This document shows positions 51,419-59,619 of a stretch of 64,000 nt of DNA, in pieces; position 1 is the first letter of the stretch, and each line of letters starts with the position of its first letter. The stretch spans positions 306,701 through 370,700 of the forward strand of contig NZ_BMSX01000008.1 in assembly GCF_014649375.1 (NCBI RefSeq), written 5' to 3'. The notes beneath the pieces were generated by a model, which saw only the letters and a program-made list of their open reading frames with translations, was not told the origin of the DNA and did no database searches. This DNA comes from Streptomyces aurantiogriseus (GTDB lineage Bacteria > Actinomycetota > Actinomycetes > Streptomycetales > Streptomycetaceae). The translations under genes and the position numbers were made by a program.

Positions 51419-51883
51419 ATGAGGATCTCGGCACGCGCGGACTACGCGGTACGGGCGGTACTGGAGCTCGCCGTACGCCACGGCGACGACGGCGCTCCGG
51501 TGAAGGCGGAGACGATCTCCGCCGCGCAGGACATTCCGCACAAGTTCCTGGAGGGGATCCTCGGCGACCTGCGGCGTGGCGGGATCGTCGACAGCCGGCG
51601 CGGCGGGGGCGGCGGCTACAGGCTCGCCCGCGACCCCGAGAGCATCACGGTCGCGGACGTCATCAGGGCGGTGGACGGCCCGATCGTGTCGGTCCGGGGC
51701 GAACGCCCGACGGGTCTGGTGTACACCGGCTCGGCCCAGCCGTTGCTGCCCCTGTGGATCGCCCTGCGCGCCAACGTCCGCAAGATCCTGGAGGGCGTCA
51801 CGATCGCCGACATCGCGGCGGACGCCCTCCCCGACCCCGTACGGCGGCTGGCGGCGGAACCGGCGGCCTGGGAGAACCCGTAG
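51419..51883 (+). CDS. Rrf2-family transcriptional regulator
   Basis: 154 residues from ATG 51419; ATG 51410 three codons earlier is equally possible and neither has a clear ribosome site. Winged helix of the Rrf2 type (RISARADYAVRAVLELAVR, AETISAAQDIPHKFLEGILGDLRRGGIVDSRRGGGGGYRLAR). The three cysteines that bind an iron-sulfur cluster in IscR/NsrR are absent (no Cys at all), so it does not sense through a cluster. Targets are unknown; it lies 5 bp from the convergent macro-domain gene. Confidence 0.9.
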   Translation: MRISARADYAVRAVLELAVRHGDDGAPVKAETISAAQDIPHKFLEGILGDLRRGGIVDSRRGGGGGYRLARDPESITVADVIRAVDGPIVSVRGERPTGLVYTGSAQPLLPLWIALRANVRKILEGVTIADIAADALPDPVRRLAAEPAAWENP

Positions 51884-51888
51884 GTCGG

Positions 51889-52566
51889 TCAGCGACGGGA
51901 GGCCGACCGCTTCGGCGGTGCGATGCGCACCCGCGTCTCGGTGGGCGCGTTCTCTATGTCGTCGAGCTGCGCGACGATGGTGCTGCGCAGGTCGTCGTAG
52001 TCCTCGAAGCGGTGGTCGTTGAACAGCGTGTAGCCCGTCCACATCAGGTTGGCGCACACGCGTGCCGGTACCCGGCCGGTCTGCGCGCCCATGCCGACCA
52101 GCGCCACCGACCCGATGCTGCCGGGCGCCCCGGCGTTCTGCTGGTGGATCGCCTGGAACGCGGCGGCGCACGCCAGGGCCACGTTCAGGGTCTCGCTCAC
52201 GTTCTGCGAGGACTGTTCCATCGTCGGCGTCGAGATCAGGAACTTCGGGTTGGTCGCCCCGGACGGGACGCACACCGCGCTGCCCACCGGGAGCCGTCCC
52301 TCGAACCGGTCGCGGATCGCCCGCTGTACGCGCAGCTGGATCCCCGCTCCGAGGTGCCGCTTGATGACCGCGTCCACCCCGCCGTTCATCAGGCCCCGCG
52401 AGTTGGTCGGGCTGACCCAGGCGTCGACCGTCTCATCGAGGATCGAGCCCTTGCGGATCTCGATCTCGGGAGTGTCGGCGAACGCCGCCCGCCATGCCTC
52501 CACCACCTTCGTGTTGATGTCGGTCAACACCACTTTGAGCGGCGGCTGCACGCGGTTCACGGTCAT
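51889..52566 (-). CDS. Macro-domain protein (ADP-ribose binding or hydrolysing)
   Basis: 225 residues from ATG 52566 (GGGAG 8 nt upstream; 52581 and 52584 are alternatives). Macro-domain signatures: VVLTDINTKVVEAWRAAF, KGSILDETVDAWVSPTNSRGLMNGGVDAVIKRHLG (the N-x-GGG-like ribose loop) and VALVGMGAQTGRVPAR (phosphate loop). Such domains bind or remove ADP-ribose. It is divergent, with a 116-bp shared control region, from a gene with an ADP-ribosyltransferase domain, so it is likely the eraser or antitoxin of that enzyme. Confidence 0.88.
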   Translation of the reverse strand: MTVNRVQPPLKVVLTDINTKVVEAWRAAFADTPEIEIRKGSILDETVDAWVSPTNSRGLMNGGVDAVIKRHLGAGIQLRVQRAIRDRFEGRLPVGSAVCVPSGATNPKFLISTPTMEQSSQNVSETLNVALACAAAFQAIHQQNAGAPGSIGSVALVGMGAQTGRVPARVCANLMWTGYTLFNDHRFEDYDDLRSTIVAQLDDIENAPTETRVRIAPPKRSASRR

Positions 52567-52608
52567 CTTCCACACTCCCATCACGAGGCGGTCCTTCCAC
52601 CGATCACG

Positions 52609-52675
52609 ACGCTACAGCGCCCCACTGACAACGCAGTTGGGAGCCGGGGCCGTTGTCATAGCCCGCTGTTAGCCT
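52609..52675. promoter_or_regulatory. Symmetric divergent control region of the macro/ART pair
   Basis: TGACAACG (52626-52633) and CGTTGTCA (52651-52658) form an inverted repeat. Going outward on each side, the same order recurs: CGTTGTCA, 5 or 6 bp, CGCTGT(T)AGC, giving a mirror-image half-site pair of about 24 bp facing each gene. This suggests one regulator controls both genes. Confidence 0.65.
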
Positions 52676-52682
52676 CCCGGCC

Positions 52683-54305
52683 ATGATCGATGCCAACACC
52701 CCCGCCCAGCCCGATCCGAACGACCCGCTGGGCCTCGCCGAACTGTTCAAGGGCGGCGGTGAACCGTGGCTTCCACTGCTGAAGCCGGTCATCGAGGCGC
52801 AGCCGAACGCCGCCTCGTTCATCGGTCCGGGCCGTGGCCCGGACGTCGTCCCCGTCCGGGAACTGACCTTCCAGGCGCTCAAGCCCAACCCGCCGCACAA
52901 GTGGAAGGTCGTCGTCTTCGGCCAGAACCCCTACCCGCGGCCGGAGAGCGCCACCGGCATCGCCATGTTCGACAACACCTTCCACGACTGGAAGGACAGC
53001 CAGTTCGGCAGGGTCGTCAGCATCCGCTGCATCATCAAGGCGGCGGCGATGTGGAAGTACGGCATCCCCAAGAAGACGCCGATAGCCGACATCCGCGCGC
53101 TCCTGAAGAAGCAGGACACCGTCCAGCCGCCGGAGTGGTTCCAGGCGATGCTCACGCAGGGCGTCCTGTTGCTGAACGCGGCGCTCACCGCCAGCAGTGA
53201 CGGCCCGAGGGGAGCCGACCCGCACACCGCGTTCTGGCGTCCGGTCGCGGAGCGGATCGTCGAGGAGATCCTCAAGGCCAAGCAGAACGCCGAGGACGAG
53301 GAGGACCGTGGTGTCGTCTTCGCGTGGTGGGGTGCGCACGCGCGCAACCTGAAGAAGGTCGTCCTCCAGCTCCAGAAGAAGTATCCCGAGGTCGAGGTCC
53401 GGCACATCGACCACTGCAATCCCGCAGCGCAGGGCGACATCTTCTGCGACGGCGACCACTTCGGCATGGTGAACGACGCCCTGGCGTCGCTGGGCGCGGA
53501 CGCGATCGACTGGCTGCCGAGCGGAGGGTGGGACCAGCACACGGCGGAGGCCGGCGGCACGGACGGCGGGGTCGCCGAACGCATGGGCGCGTTCATCACG
53601 TCCACCATGGAACTGCACCAGCTCTATCTGGAGCGGCTCTCCAGCGTCAAGGACGAGGGCCTCGTCCTCCCCGCGATCACCGGCGTGTTCGACACCCCGC
53701 TCATGGACTTCCGCGACGCCGTCAGCCCCGTCGCCGAGCTGCTGAACGGCCTCGACCGCCACGTCCAGCGGTCGCACGACTTCGGAAAGCGGCGGGTGGA
53801 CGAAACGGCCGGCGGCGGCCTCTCCGCCGACGCGGTCGCCGCCCTCTACCTCTACACCTGCGAGTCCGCGTTCTACCGGGAGATCAACGCCATCCTCCGC
53901 AACCCGGACCGGTCGAAGGTCGTCCCGTACCTCCCGTACCTGCGGCTGCTGTTCTCGGCGGTGTCGGGTCTCCCCGTCCGCACGCAGCCGTTGTGGCGCG
54001 GGGTGCCGCTGGACCTGCGGGCGCAGTACCCGGTCGGACGGACCGTCACCTGGTGGGGCGTGTCCTCCTGCACGTCCGAGCTCGGCGTGGCGCGGTCGTT
54101 CCTCGGCAGCCGCGGCAAGCGGACGCTCTTCGAGGTGCAACCCGCACGGGCCGTCGGCATCCGCAACTTCTCCGCGTTCACGGGCGAGGAGGAGTTCATC
54201 CTCCTGCCGGGCACGCAGCTCGAGGTGGTGGATGTGAAGACCGAGCGCGGCGGCCTGTGCACCGTGAAGCTGACCGAGTCGGAGGAGCAGCCCCTCGTGT
54301 CCTGA
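52683..54305 (+). CDS. Uracil-DNA-glycosylase-like / ADP-ribosyltransferase fusion
   Basis: 540 residues from ATG 52683, possibly leaderless. Residues ~60-270 follow family 1 uracil-DNA glycosylase: VVVFGQNPYP (80-85) at the place of GQDPYH, with catalytic Asp replaced by Asn82 and His by Pro; VLLLNAALT near 160; WWGAHAR near 215; and DHCNPAAQGD where HPSPLS is expected. Residues ~430-530 look like an R-S-E ADP-ribosyltransferase: LWRG (Arg439), WWGVSSCTS (Ser 461-465), FEVQPARAVGI and the ExE motif GEEEF (Glu502, Glu504). It likely transfers ADP-ribose from NAD, perhaps guided to nucleic acid by an inactive glycosylase fold. The opposed macro-domain gene supports this. Confidence 0.82.
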   Translation: MIDANTPAQPDPNDPLGLAELFKGGGEPWLPLLKPVIEAQPNAASFIGPGRGPDVVPVRELTFQALKPNPPHKWKVVVFGQNPYPRPESATGIAMFDNTFHDWKDSQFGRVVSIRCIIKAAAMWKYGIPKKTPIADIRALLKKQDTVQPPEWFQAMLTQGVLLLNAALTASSDGPRGADPHTAFWRPVAERIVEEILKAKQNAEDEEDRGVVFAWWGAHARNLKKVVLQLQKKYPEVEVRHIDHCNPAAQGDIFCDGDHFGMVNDALASLGADAIDWLPSGGWDQHTAEAGGTDGGVAERMGAFITSTMELHQLYLERLSSVKDEGLVLPAITGVFDTPLMDFRDAVSPVAELLNGLDRHVQRSHDFGKRRVDETAGGGLSADAVAALYLYTCESAFYREINAILRNPDRSKVVPYLPYLRLLFSAVSGLPVRTQPLWRGVPLDLRAQYPVGRTVTWWGVSSCTSELGVARSFLGSRGKRTLFEVQPARAVGIRNFSAFTGEEEFILLPGTQLEVVDVKTERGGLCTVKLTESEEQPLVS

Positions 54306-54462
54306 GCACTCGCCTCGTCAGCAGGTGTGTGAACGGGCCGAGGTGAATGGCCGGAGTTCGGCCTGGGCGCGTCCCGTGGAGCTCCCTACGATTCGATCGC
54401 CGCGGTGCTTCACAGAAACCTCACAGGTTCTCCGCACTTCAACGAAGAAGGAGAGACCCCCC

Positions 54463-55113
54463 ATGGCAAGTGGACTGCTTCTGGGCGGCGCCGTCGCCGC
54501 CCTCGTCACCGCGGCGATTCCCGCGCACAGCCCGTCCGGCGGGTTCGTCGACCCGCCGCCGGACAAGATCGTCATCGACGTCGCCACGGTGAACGGCTCC
54601 GGCTGTCGCCCGGGGACGGCGGCCGTCGCCGTCTCCGAGGACAACACCGCGTTCACGGTGACCTACAGCGAGTACCTCGCCCAGGTCGGCGGCAACTCCG
54701 ACCCGACCGCCTTCCGCAAGAACTGCCAGCTCAGCCTGATCGTCCACGTTCCGCAGGGCTTCACGTACGCCATCGCCAGCGCGGACTACCGGGGCTTCGC
54801 CTCACTCCAGGCCGGGGCGAGCGCCGTGCAGCGGGCCTCGTACTACTTCCAGGGCTCGTCGCAGACGGTGTTCAAGAACCACACCTTCAACGGCGCGCTC
54901 AACGACAACTGGCAGGCGACCGACACCACCGACTGGGCCAACCTGGTCTACGCGCCCTGCGGAGTCCAGCGCAACTTCAACATCAACACCGAGCTGCGCG
55001 TCAACGCGGGCACCTCCTCGCCGTCCAAGGTCAGCTTCATGGCGATGGACTCGACCGACGGCGACATCAACACCGTGTACCACATGGCCTGGAAGGAGTG
55101 CCCGGGCAAGTGA
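54463..55113 (+). CDS. Secreted DUF4360 protein
   Basis: 216 residues from ATG 54463, with AAGGAG 9 nt upstream. Short signal peptide (MASGLLLGGAVAALVTAAIPAHS). The mature protein has four conserved cysteines (SGCRPGTAAVAVSED, RKNCQLSL, YAPCGVQRNFNINTELRV, WKECPGK) and beta-rich pattern, matching DUF4360, a family of extracellular proteins of unknown role found in fungi and actinomycetes. Two disulfides are likely. It is a single-gene unit. Confidence 0.88.
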   Translation: MASGLLLGGAVAALVTAAIPAHSPSGGFVDPPPDKIVIDVATVNGSGCRPGTAAVAVSEDNTAFTVTYSEYLAQVGGNSDPTAFRKNCQLSLIVHVPQGFTYAIASADYRGFASLQAGASAVQRASYYFQGSSQTVFKNHTFNGALNDNWQATDTTDWANLVYAPCGVQRNFNINTELRVNAGTSSPSKVSFMAMDSTDGDINTVYHMAWKECPGK

Positions 55114-55119
55114 GAGACG

Positions 55120-55145
55120 GGGCCGCCCGCGCCGGCGGGCGGCCC
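55120..55145. terminator. Strong bidirectional terminator
   Basis: An 11-bp perfect stem (GGGCCGCCCGC / GCGGGCGGCCC) with a 4-nt loop lies 6 bp after the DUF4360 stop and before the convergent DUF397 gene. Confidence 0.8.
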
Positions 55146-55173
55146 TCCTTGCTGTGGCTCTACGGCTCTACGG

Positions 55174-55356
55174 TCACTCGGCCGCGTGGGTGACGAAGTC
55201 GGCCCAGGCGGTGGGGGAGAGGGTGAGCTGGGGGCCGTCCTTGTCCTTGCTGTCGCGGACGTGGATGTGGCCGGGGCGGGTGGCGACTTCGATGCAGTTG
55301 TCGCCGGAGCCGCTGCTGTAGCTGCTCTTGAACCAGGCCAGTTCGGACGTGCTCAT
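55174..55356 (-). CDS. DUF397 small regulatory-partner protein
   Basis: 60 residues from ATG 55356, overlapping the stop of the XRE regulator (ATGA). Sequence LAWFKSSYSSGSGDNCIEVATRPGHIHVRDSKD, then TLSPTAWADFV, is the classic DUF397 pattern. These small proteins occur in dozens of copies per Streptomyces genome beside WhiJ-type regulators and act as their partners or antagonists. Confidence 0.93.
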   Translation of the reverse strand: MSTSELAWFKSSYSSGSGDNCIEVATRPGHIHVRDSKDKDGPQLTLSPTAWADFVTHAAE

Positions 55357-56198
55357 AGGTCTCCTCGCATCCGTTGCAACAGGCTCACGGAGTCCTGGAT
55401 GGTGAGAGCCTGTGAGCGAATCCTGGCATACCGGCTCTGGAGCACGCTGATCCCTTTCGGGTCGGAGATGAGTTGGCCGCTTTCCTGACCCTCGCTGTAT
55501 CCGAACCATTTGTGCTTCGGCGTCTCCAGCAGGGCGATGGGGCCGTGCAGACCGGCATGGGACGGCTGCTCCAACGGCATGATCTGGATCTCGACGTTTC
55601 GCAACTCGCCGACTTCCAGCAGGTGATCGATGGACTCTCGGGTGACTTGCACACCGCCGGTCCGCCGCAACAGGACGTGCTCCTCGAGGATGAAGTTGAA
55701 GGCGGTGTTCGGGCGCTCCCTCAGCAGCTTCTGACGCTCCGCCCGCGCGGCCCAGTTGGCCTCGATCTGCTCGTCGTTCAGCGGTGGCAACTCGTCGGCG
55801 AAGAGCTGCCGAGCGTACGCCTCCGTCTGTAGCAGCCCGGGGATCATCCGGCACTCGTAGTTGAAGAGGTTGATCGCCAGCTTCTCCAGCGCCGCCCACC
55901 GCCGGAACCAGGCCGCCAGCCCCGGCTGCCGCTCCAGATACTCCGCCCCGCGCCTTAACGCCCCCGTGTTCCCCAGCGCCCTCTCCGCAGCCTCGACGAA
56001 GTCCACATCCGGCATGCGCCGACCCAACTCCACCGAGGCCACCGTGTGTTTGGAGAACCCCACCAGATCCCCGAACTCCTCCCTGCTCAGCCCCTGGAAC
56101 TCCCGCAGCGCCTGCACCACCGCCCCGAACGTTCGCAGACTGTCCGACGACTCCGGCTCACCACTGCTGCACGTACCCACGCGTCCGTCGACCACCAT
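55353..56198 (-). CDS. WhiJ-type XRE regulator with DUF5753 domain
   Basis: 281 residues from ATG 56198, with GGGAGG upstream. N-terminal helix-turn-helix (FGAVVQALREFQGLSREEFGDLVGFSKHTVASVELGRRMPD written here in two overlapping parts: FGAVVQALREFQ and GFSKHTVASVELGRR) and a C-terminal DUF5753 domain (MIPGLLQTEAYARQLF, NVEIQIMPLEQPSHAGL, GPIALLE). With the overlapping DUF397 gene and a divergent anti-sigma-like ATPase gene it forms the WhiJ/AbaA-type triad that tunes development and antibiotic production in Streptomyces. A perfect inverted repeat upstream is a likely operator. Confidence 0.92.
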   Translation of the reverse strand: MVVDGRVGTCSSGEPESSDSLRTFGAVVQALREFQGLSREEFGDLVGFSKHTVASVELGRRMPDVDFVEAAERALGNTGALRRGAEYLERQPGLAAWFRRWAALEKLAINLFNYECRMIPGLLQTEAYARQLFADELPPLNDEQIEANWAARAERQKLLRERPNTAFNFILEEHVLLRRTGGVQVTRESIDHLLEVGELRNVEIQIMPLEQPSHAGLHGPIALLETPKHKWFGYSEGQESGQLISDPKGISVLQSRYARIRSQALTIQDSVSLLQRMRGDL

Positions 56199-56254
56199 CG
56201 GTCACCTCCCGCACCCATGGTCACGCCCCGTCACCAGTACTGTCCAGCGCGTGA

Positions 56255-56281
56255 CCGCGTACGCTGCGCGAGCGTACGCGG
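56255..56281. promoter_or_regulatory. Perfect 11-bp inverted repeat between WhiJ-like and ATPase genes
   Basis: CCGCGTACGCT (56255-56265) and its exact complement (56271-56281) are separated by 5 nt, centred between the divergent genes. It is a strong candidate operator for the XRE regulator, able to control both directions. Confidence 0.75.
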
Positions 56282-56325
56282 CTCCCACCTGGAGAAGTGG
56301 CCCTCCAACCCGCCACATTGGCCCC

Positions 56326-56817
56326 ATGACAGCACGCCCCACCCCCCAACCCATGGTCACCGTACGTGTGTTCAGCCAGCGCCTGAGCGCAACACCGCGA
56401 GGTGCCCGTCTCGCCCGGCACCTGGCCCTGAACCAGCTCGACGCTTGGGGGATCCCGCACGGCACGAACGTCTCGGACGCCGTCGCGCTGATCGTCGCCG
56501 AACTCGCCGCGAACGCCGTGACTCACGGCCGTGTCCCTGGCCGGGACTTCGAGCTGCGGCTGTCGCTGGTGCCGGGGAGTGTCCGTGTCGAGGTCAGTGA
56601 CACGCGTACGGATCCGCGTCCGCCCGGACCCGGCGCCGTACGGAACGCGAGCCCGCTGGACGAGACCGGCCGTGGCCTGTTCCTGGTCGACGCGCTGGCC
56701 GCCCGCTGGGAGGTGGTCGACCGGGAACCGCCGCCGGGAAAGACCGTGCGGGCCGAGGTGGACGTTCCCGGGTGGCTCGGGATCGTGAGACGGGCGCAGG
56801 CCCGACCGCTCGGGTGA
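56326..56817 (+). CDS. RsbW/AbaA-like ATP-binding regulatory protein
   Basis: 163 residues from ATG 56326. A histidine-kinase-type ATPase domain without phospho-acceptor region: N-box VAELAANAVTHGRV, G1 VEVSDTRTDPRP, G2 GRGLFLVDALAARWEV. Proteins of this kind are anti-sigma-factor kinases or partners of WhiJ-type regulators. A fragment of this gene is duplicated at 59360-59425. Confidence 0.9.
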   Translation: MTARPTPQPMVTVRVFSQRLSATPRGARLARHLALNQLDAWGIPHGTNVSDAVALIVAELAANAVTHGRVPGRDFELRLSLVPGSVRVEVSDTRTDPRPPGPGAVRNASPLDETGRGLFLVDALAARWEVVDREPPPGKTVRAEVDVPGWLGIVRRAQARPLG

Positions 56818-56902
56818 TCACCGCAGTGCCGAAGCGACCAACCCCCGGATCTCCTCCTCCGACACGGCACCCCCGTTCACGGGCCGGTCGGACGCTCCGT
56901 CG

Positions 56903-57550
56903 CTACTCCTCCCGAAGCCGCTCCAGGGGAAACTCAGTCTCGAAACCCTGGAGGTAGCGCAGGTATCGCGGAGCAAGATAGGCCGCCTCGTCCACCTGCC
57001 GCCGCATCGGAGCCAGTTCCCGATGGGCGCCCTCCATGTCTCCTTGCAGGGCCAGCGCGATCGGGAGCCTTTCCATGGTTCTTTCCGTCAGCTGGCCCCT
57101 GTCGAGCTTCATCGCGGCAGCCAGGCCGGCGTACGAAGCGTGCTCGCGCAGGAAGTCCAGGGCGATGTCGGTGACATCGGAGAGATTGGGACGGATGGCA
57201 TCCTCGACCGAATGCGCCGCGAGGTCGATGCGATGTTCCCGCCACTGGGACTCAGGGGCGAGGTAGCCGACGTTCATCGAGACGGTAGGGACGTAGAACC
57301 GCCCGTCCCATCCCGGCACGACGTCACCGCACCAAGCCAGGATGCGGTTTTCGATCTCTGCACTCCGCACTCCCACGAAGGTCGCGACCCACAGGGCAGT
57401 CTTCTCCCCTTTCGTCGCGTCGGCGAAGGAGCACCAGCCCTCGAACCCGGGACCGAGGTCCAGAACGTACTCGTAGTTCGACTTCCGCCTCTTGAATCCC
57501 AGGCCCTTCATCTCGTGGGCCACCGCCGAGAAAAGTTCCGCCCTCTTCAT
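56903..57550 (-). CDS. DUF4304-like protein
   Basis: 215 residues from ATG 57550, with GAGGG upstream; a GTG at 57580 is possible. The first half (KRAELFSAVAHEMKGLGFKRRKSNYEYVLDLG, given in parts: LFSAVAHEMKGLGF, KSNYEYVLDLGPGF) resembles DUF4304, a family often seen near polymorphic-toxin immunity genes. The second half is helical (DIALDFLREHASYAGLAAAM). Base composition is less GC-rich than the neighbours. Function unknown; an immunity-like or defence-related role is only a guess. Confidence 0.75.
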   Translation of the reverse strand: MKRAELFSAVAHEMKGLGFKRRKSNYEYVLDLGPGFEGWCSFADATKGEKTALWVATFVGVRSAEIENRILAWCGDVVPGWDGRFYVPTVSMNVGYLAPESQWREHRIDLAAHSVEDAIRPNLSDVTDIALDFLREHASYAGLAAAMKLDRGQLTERTMERLPIALALQGDMEGAHRELAPMRRQVDEAAYLAPRYLRYLQGFETEFPLERLREE

Positions 57551-57764
57551 CTCGAACCCTCCGTTCAGAAAACGGCACACACGCGATGTGCCCCGCCCTC
57601 CTGGGATAGTGGAGGGGCGGGCCTGCTCATCAGCTTTGTGGCTCTACGGCATGGTGGGGCAAGTCGCCACCACGGCTGGCATGACACCGCCCCACCGCGC
57701 TGCTGGATGGAACTTAGCCGGAAGACATCACTCACCACGACATCTACAAATTGGCTGGTTGGTC

Positions 57765-58463
57765 CTAGGTCCCGACCCGATGACGTTTCAGTCGCACCAG
57801 GTCCTCAAGCGGAACGTCGGTCTTCTTGGCGTACTGCCGGGCCCAGTCGGCCAGGGACTGCCGAAACAGGAAGGGTGTGTCCGGCTCCCAGCTGATGTCC
57901 CGTTCACCCACCTCGCGGAGCTTTGCCCAGGCCTCCCGCTCTACATCCTTGTACCTGCTCTTACGGGCGATGAGAAACGCCTTCACCAGCCTCGACGGCT
58001 CGTCCCCGGAGGACAACCGAGCCCAGACCTTGCCCCTGTGTACGTCCTCCACGGCCATCAAGAGACGTCCGAGATCTTTCTTGTCCCGCACGAACCGCAG
58101 GGCCGGTCTACCGAACTCACCCAGATCCTCCAGCAATGCCGAGCCGAGCGAGGCACGGTTCTTCGGCCAGGGATAGAGGTACCTGTTATGAAGGGACTCG
58201 AGGTCCCCCTCTTGTACGCGGTCCGGCCGCCAGATCTCCACCCCTACTCCGCCGTATTTCTGCATCTCGGGGAGGAAATCCTCGTCCTCGATGAAGACGG
58301 TCCACGAAAGGAGGGGAGACTCCCGCTTCACTCTGGAAATCGTGACGCTGACCCTCATGCCCTCGGAGCGGAGTACGACGGCACTTCCGGACACGTTCTC
58401 ACTGCTCAGCCCGAGAGATTCTGCGACCATTTCAGCCGCCCCCGACAGGGGGACCGCCGTCAT
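57765..58463 (-). CDS. Hypothetical protein in lower-GC island
   Basis: 232 residues from ATG 58463. No signal peptide or membrane segment. Alternating hydrophobic strands (VSVTISRVKRES, LLSWTVFIED) and acidic patches, then a basic helical end (DVEREAWAKLREV, SLADWARQYAKKTDV). I do not recognise the family. Codon use is more relaxed at third positions than in flanking genes, suggesting acquisition. Confidence 0.7.
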   Translation of the reverse strand: MTAVPLSGAAEMVAESLGLSSENVSGSAVVLRSEGMRVSVTISRVKRESPLLSWTVFIEDEDFLPEMQKYGGVGVEIWRPDRVQEGDLESLHNRYLYPWPKNRASLGSALLEDLGEFGRPALRFVRDKKDLGRLLMAVEDVHRGKVWARLSSGDEPSRLVKAFLIARKSRYKDVEREAWAKLREVGERDISWEPDTPFLFRQSLADWARQYAKKTDVPLEDLVRLKRHRVGT

Positions 58464-58642
58464 GCTCCACTCCTTGTGTCAAGGCGTATCTATTACAGTC
58501 TGTCAAACCAGTTCCAATGCTTGGACGGGCCTGGCTTGGGAACTGCAATCGCGTATCGGCCCGCCCTCACCATAGTGGATCACGGGCCAGTCCCTACATG
58601 CGGGTGCCTCCACGAGAGATTCGAGGGCGCATCGGAAATCCG

Positions 58643-59305
58643 CTAGACATCGGGGCCCGTATCAATCCATGTAACCGTCGAGAATGAATCGAGATAAGTA
58701 AGGACGGAGTCGCTCAAACCTGCAATCCGAACGGCTGAATATCCGGCCCTGCTGAGCCATGGCGCCTGCGGATCAACTGCCGGACCGACTTCCGCCAAAA
58801 GGCTATCGGCCATGAAGATCCGATACCCAGGACGGGGCCATTTCCATCCACCGAAACCGACGCATTCCATTGAATTAAGGACCTGAGGCAACGCCTCATT
58901 CGGCACCTGTGCGCCCAGTCTGCCAGAATTGGATAGCAAGATAACCGACCTTACGGTCGCATGTACAAGTAGTTCTGCAAGACCCTCGGGAGTGCGATTC
59001 AAGTTACCGATCGAATCTCCCTCATAGGCGACATTCGACTGATTGGGATCAAAGGCCCAAATCCAGTCGCCGGTTAGGTCTTCCATAAACGCGACCTGAT
59101 CTGCGTCCATTCGGAGGCGATCTGGATCATAAATTCTCGTGCCAGCCGACCGAACCTCGGGCCAGGGGGAAGTGAGCTTGTACCACTCCCTGAGTGGCGC
59201 GGGTAGGTTGGGGGGCAAGATTGCCGGTTGAACCCTGGGGGGCCGTGCTGGACCACGCCATCGGCTAAGAAGTTCGGAGGAATCGATATCGGATGGGTTG
59301 ATCAT
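58643..59305 (-). CDS. Hypothetical SUKH/immunity-like protein in lower-GC island
   Basis: 220 residues from ATG 59305. The arrangement (LPAPLREWYKLTSPWPEV near the start, then YDPDRLRMDADQVAFMEDLTGDWIWAFDPN and VAYEGDSIGNL) recalls SUKH/SMI1-type proteins, which often serve as immunity proteins to secreted nucleases, but I am not certain. It shows the most AT-rich third positions of the region. No toxin gene is visible within the window. Confidence 0.65.
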   Translation of the reverse strand: MINPSDIDSSELLSRWRGPARPPRVQPAILPPNLPAPLREWYKLTSPWPEVRSAGTRIYDPDRLRMDADQVAFMEDLTGDWIWAFDPNQSNVAYEGDSIGNLNRTPEGLAELLVHATVRSVILLSNSGRLGAQVPNEALPQVLNSMECVGFGGWKWPRPGYRIFMADSLLAEVGPAVDPQAPWLSRAGYSAVRIAGLSDSVLTYLDSFSTVTWIDTGPDV

Positions 59306-59359
59306 TTGGCCATTATGGGCGCCGCCGCCAACCGCACGGCGTACGCCACGGGCTGGACC

Positions 59360-59425
59360 ATGACCGCCCGCCCTCAGTTGACCTTCGACGCGCTGGCCGC
59401 CCGCTGGGAGGTGGTCGACCGGTAA
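59360..59425 (+). pseudogene. Fragment of a second RsbW-like ATPase gene
   Basis: Bases 59385-59422 are identical over 38 bp to 56697-56734 in the ATPase gene. Then one change creates a stop where the intact gene has a Glu codon, and 7 more bases match. The frame begins MTARP, like the intact gene, and jumps to the C-terminal FDALAARWEVVDR, so this is an internally deleted copy. From 59431 to 59619 I see nothing recognisable. Confidence 0.75.
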
Positions 59426-59619
59426 CCGCCTCCGACACCGCGTCCCGCCGCCCAGCCACACATCGGTGATGTAACCGACCGGGGCGCGCTCGCAGGAGAC
59501 GGACGACCCCGTCCACCATGTCGAGCGTGCGCGGTTCACCGATGGTGACCCACTGGCTGGCAGGGCCGTCGGCCGTATGGCGCGTGGCTGAGCTGTGCTG
59601 AAGGGAGCCGTCGGCCGCC

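Noticed and set aside
59431..59619. Possible extension of the 58643-59305 gene up to about 59539
   Set aside because: The upstream codons overlap the duplicated ATPase fragment in antisense and look unlike the body of the gene; the ATG at 59305 is preferred.
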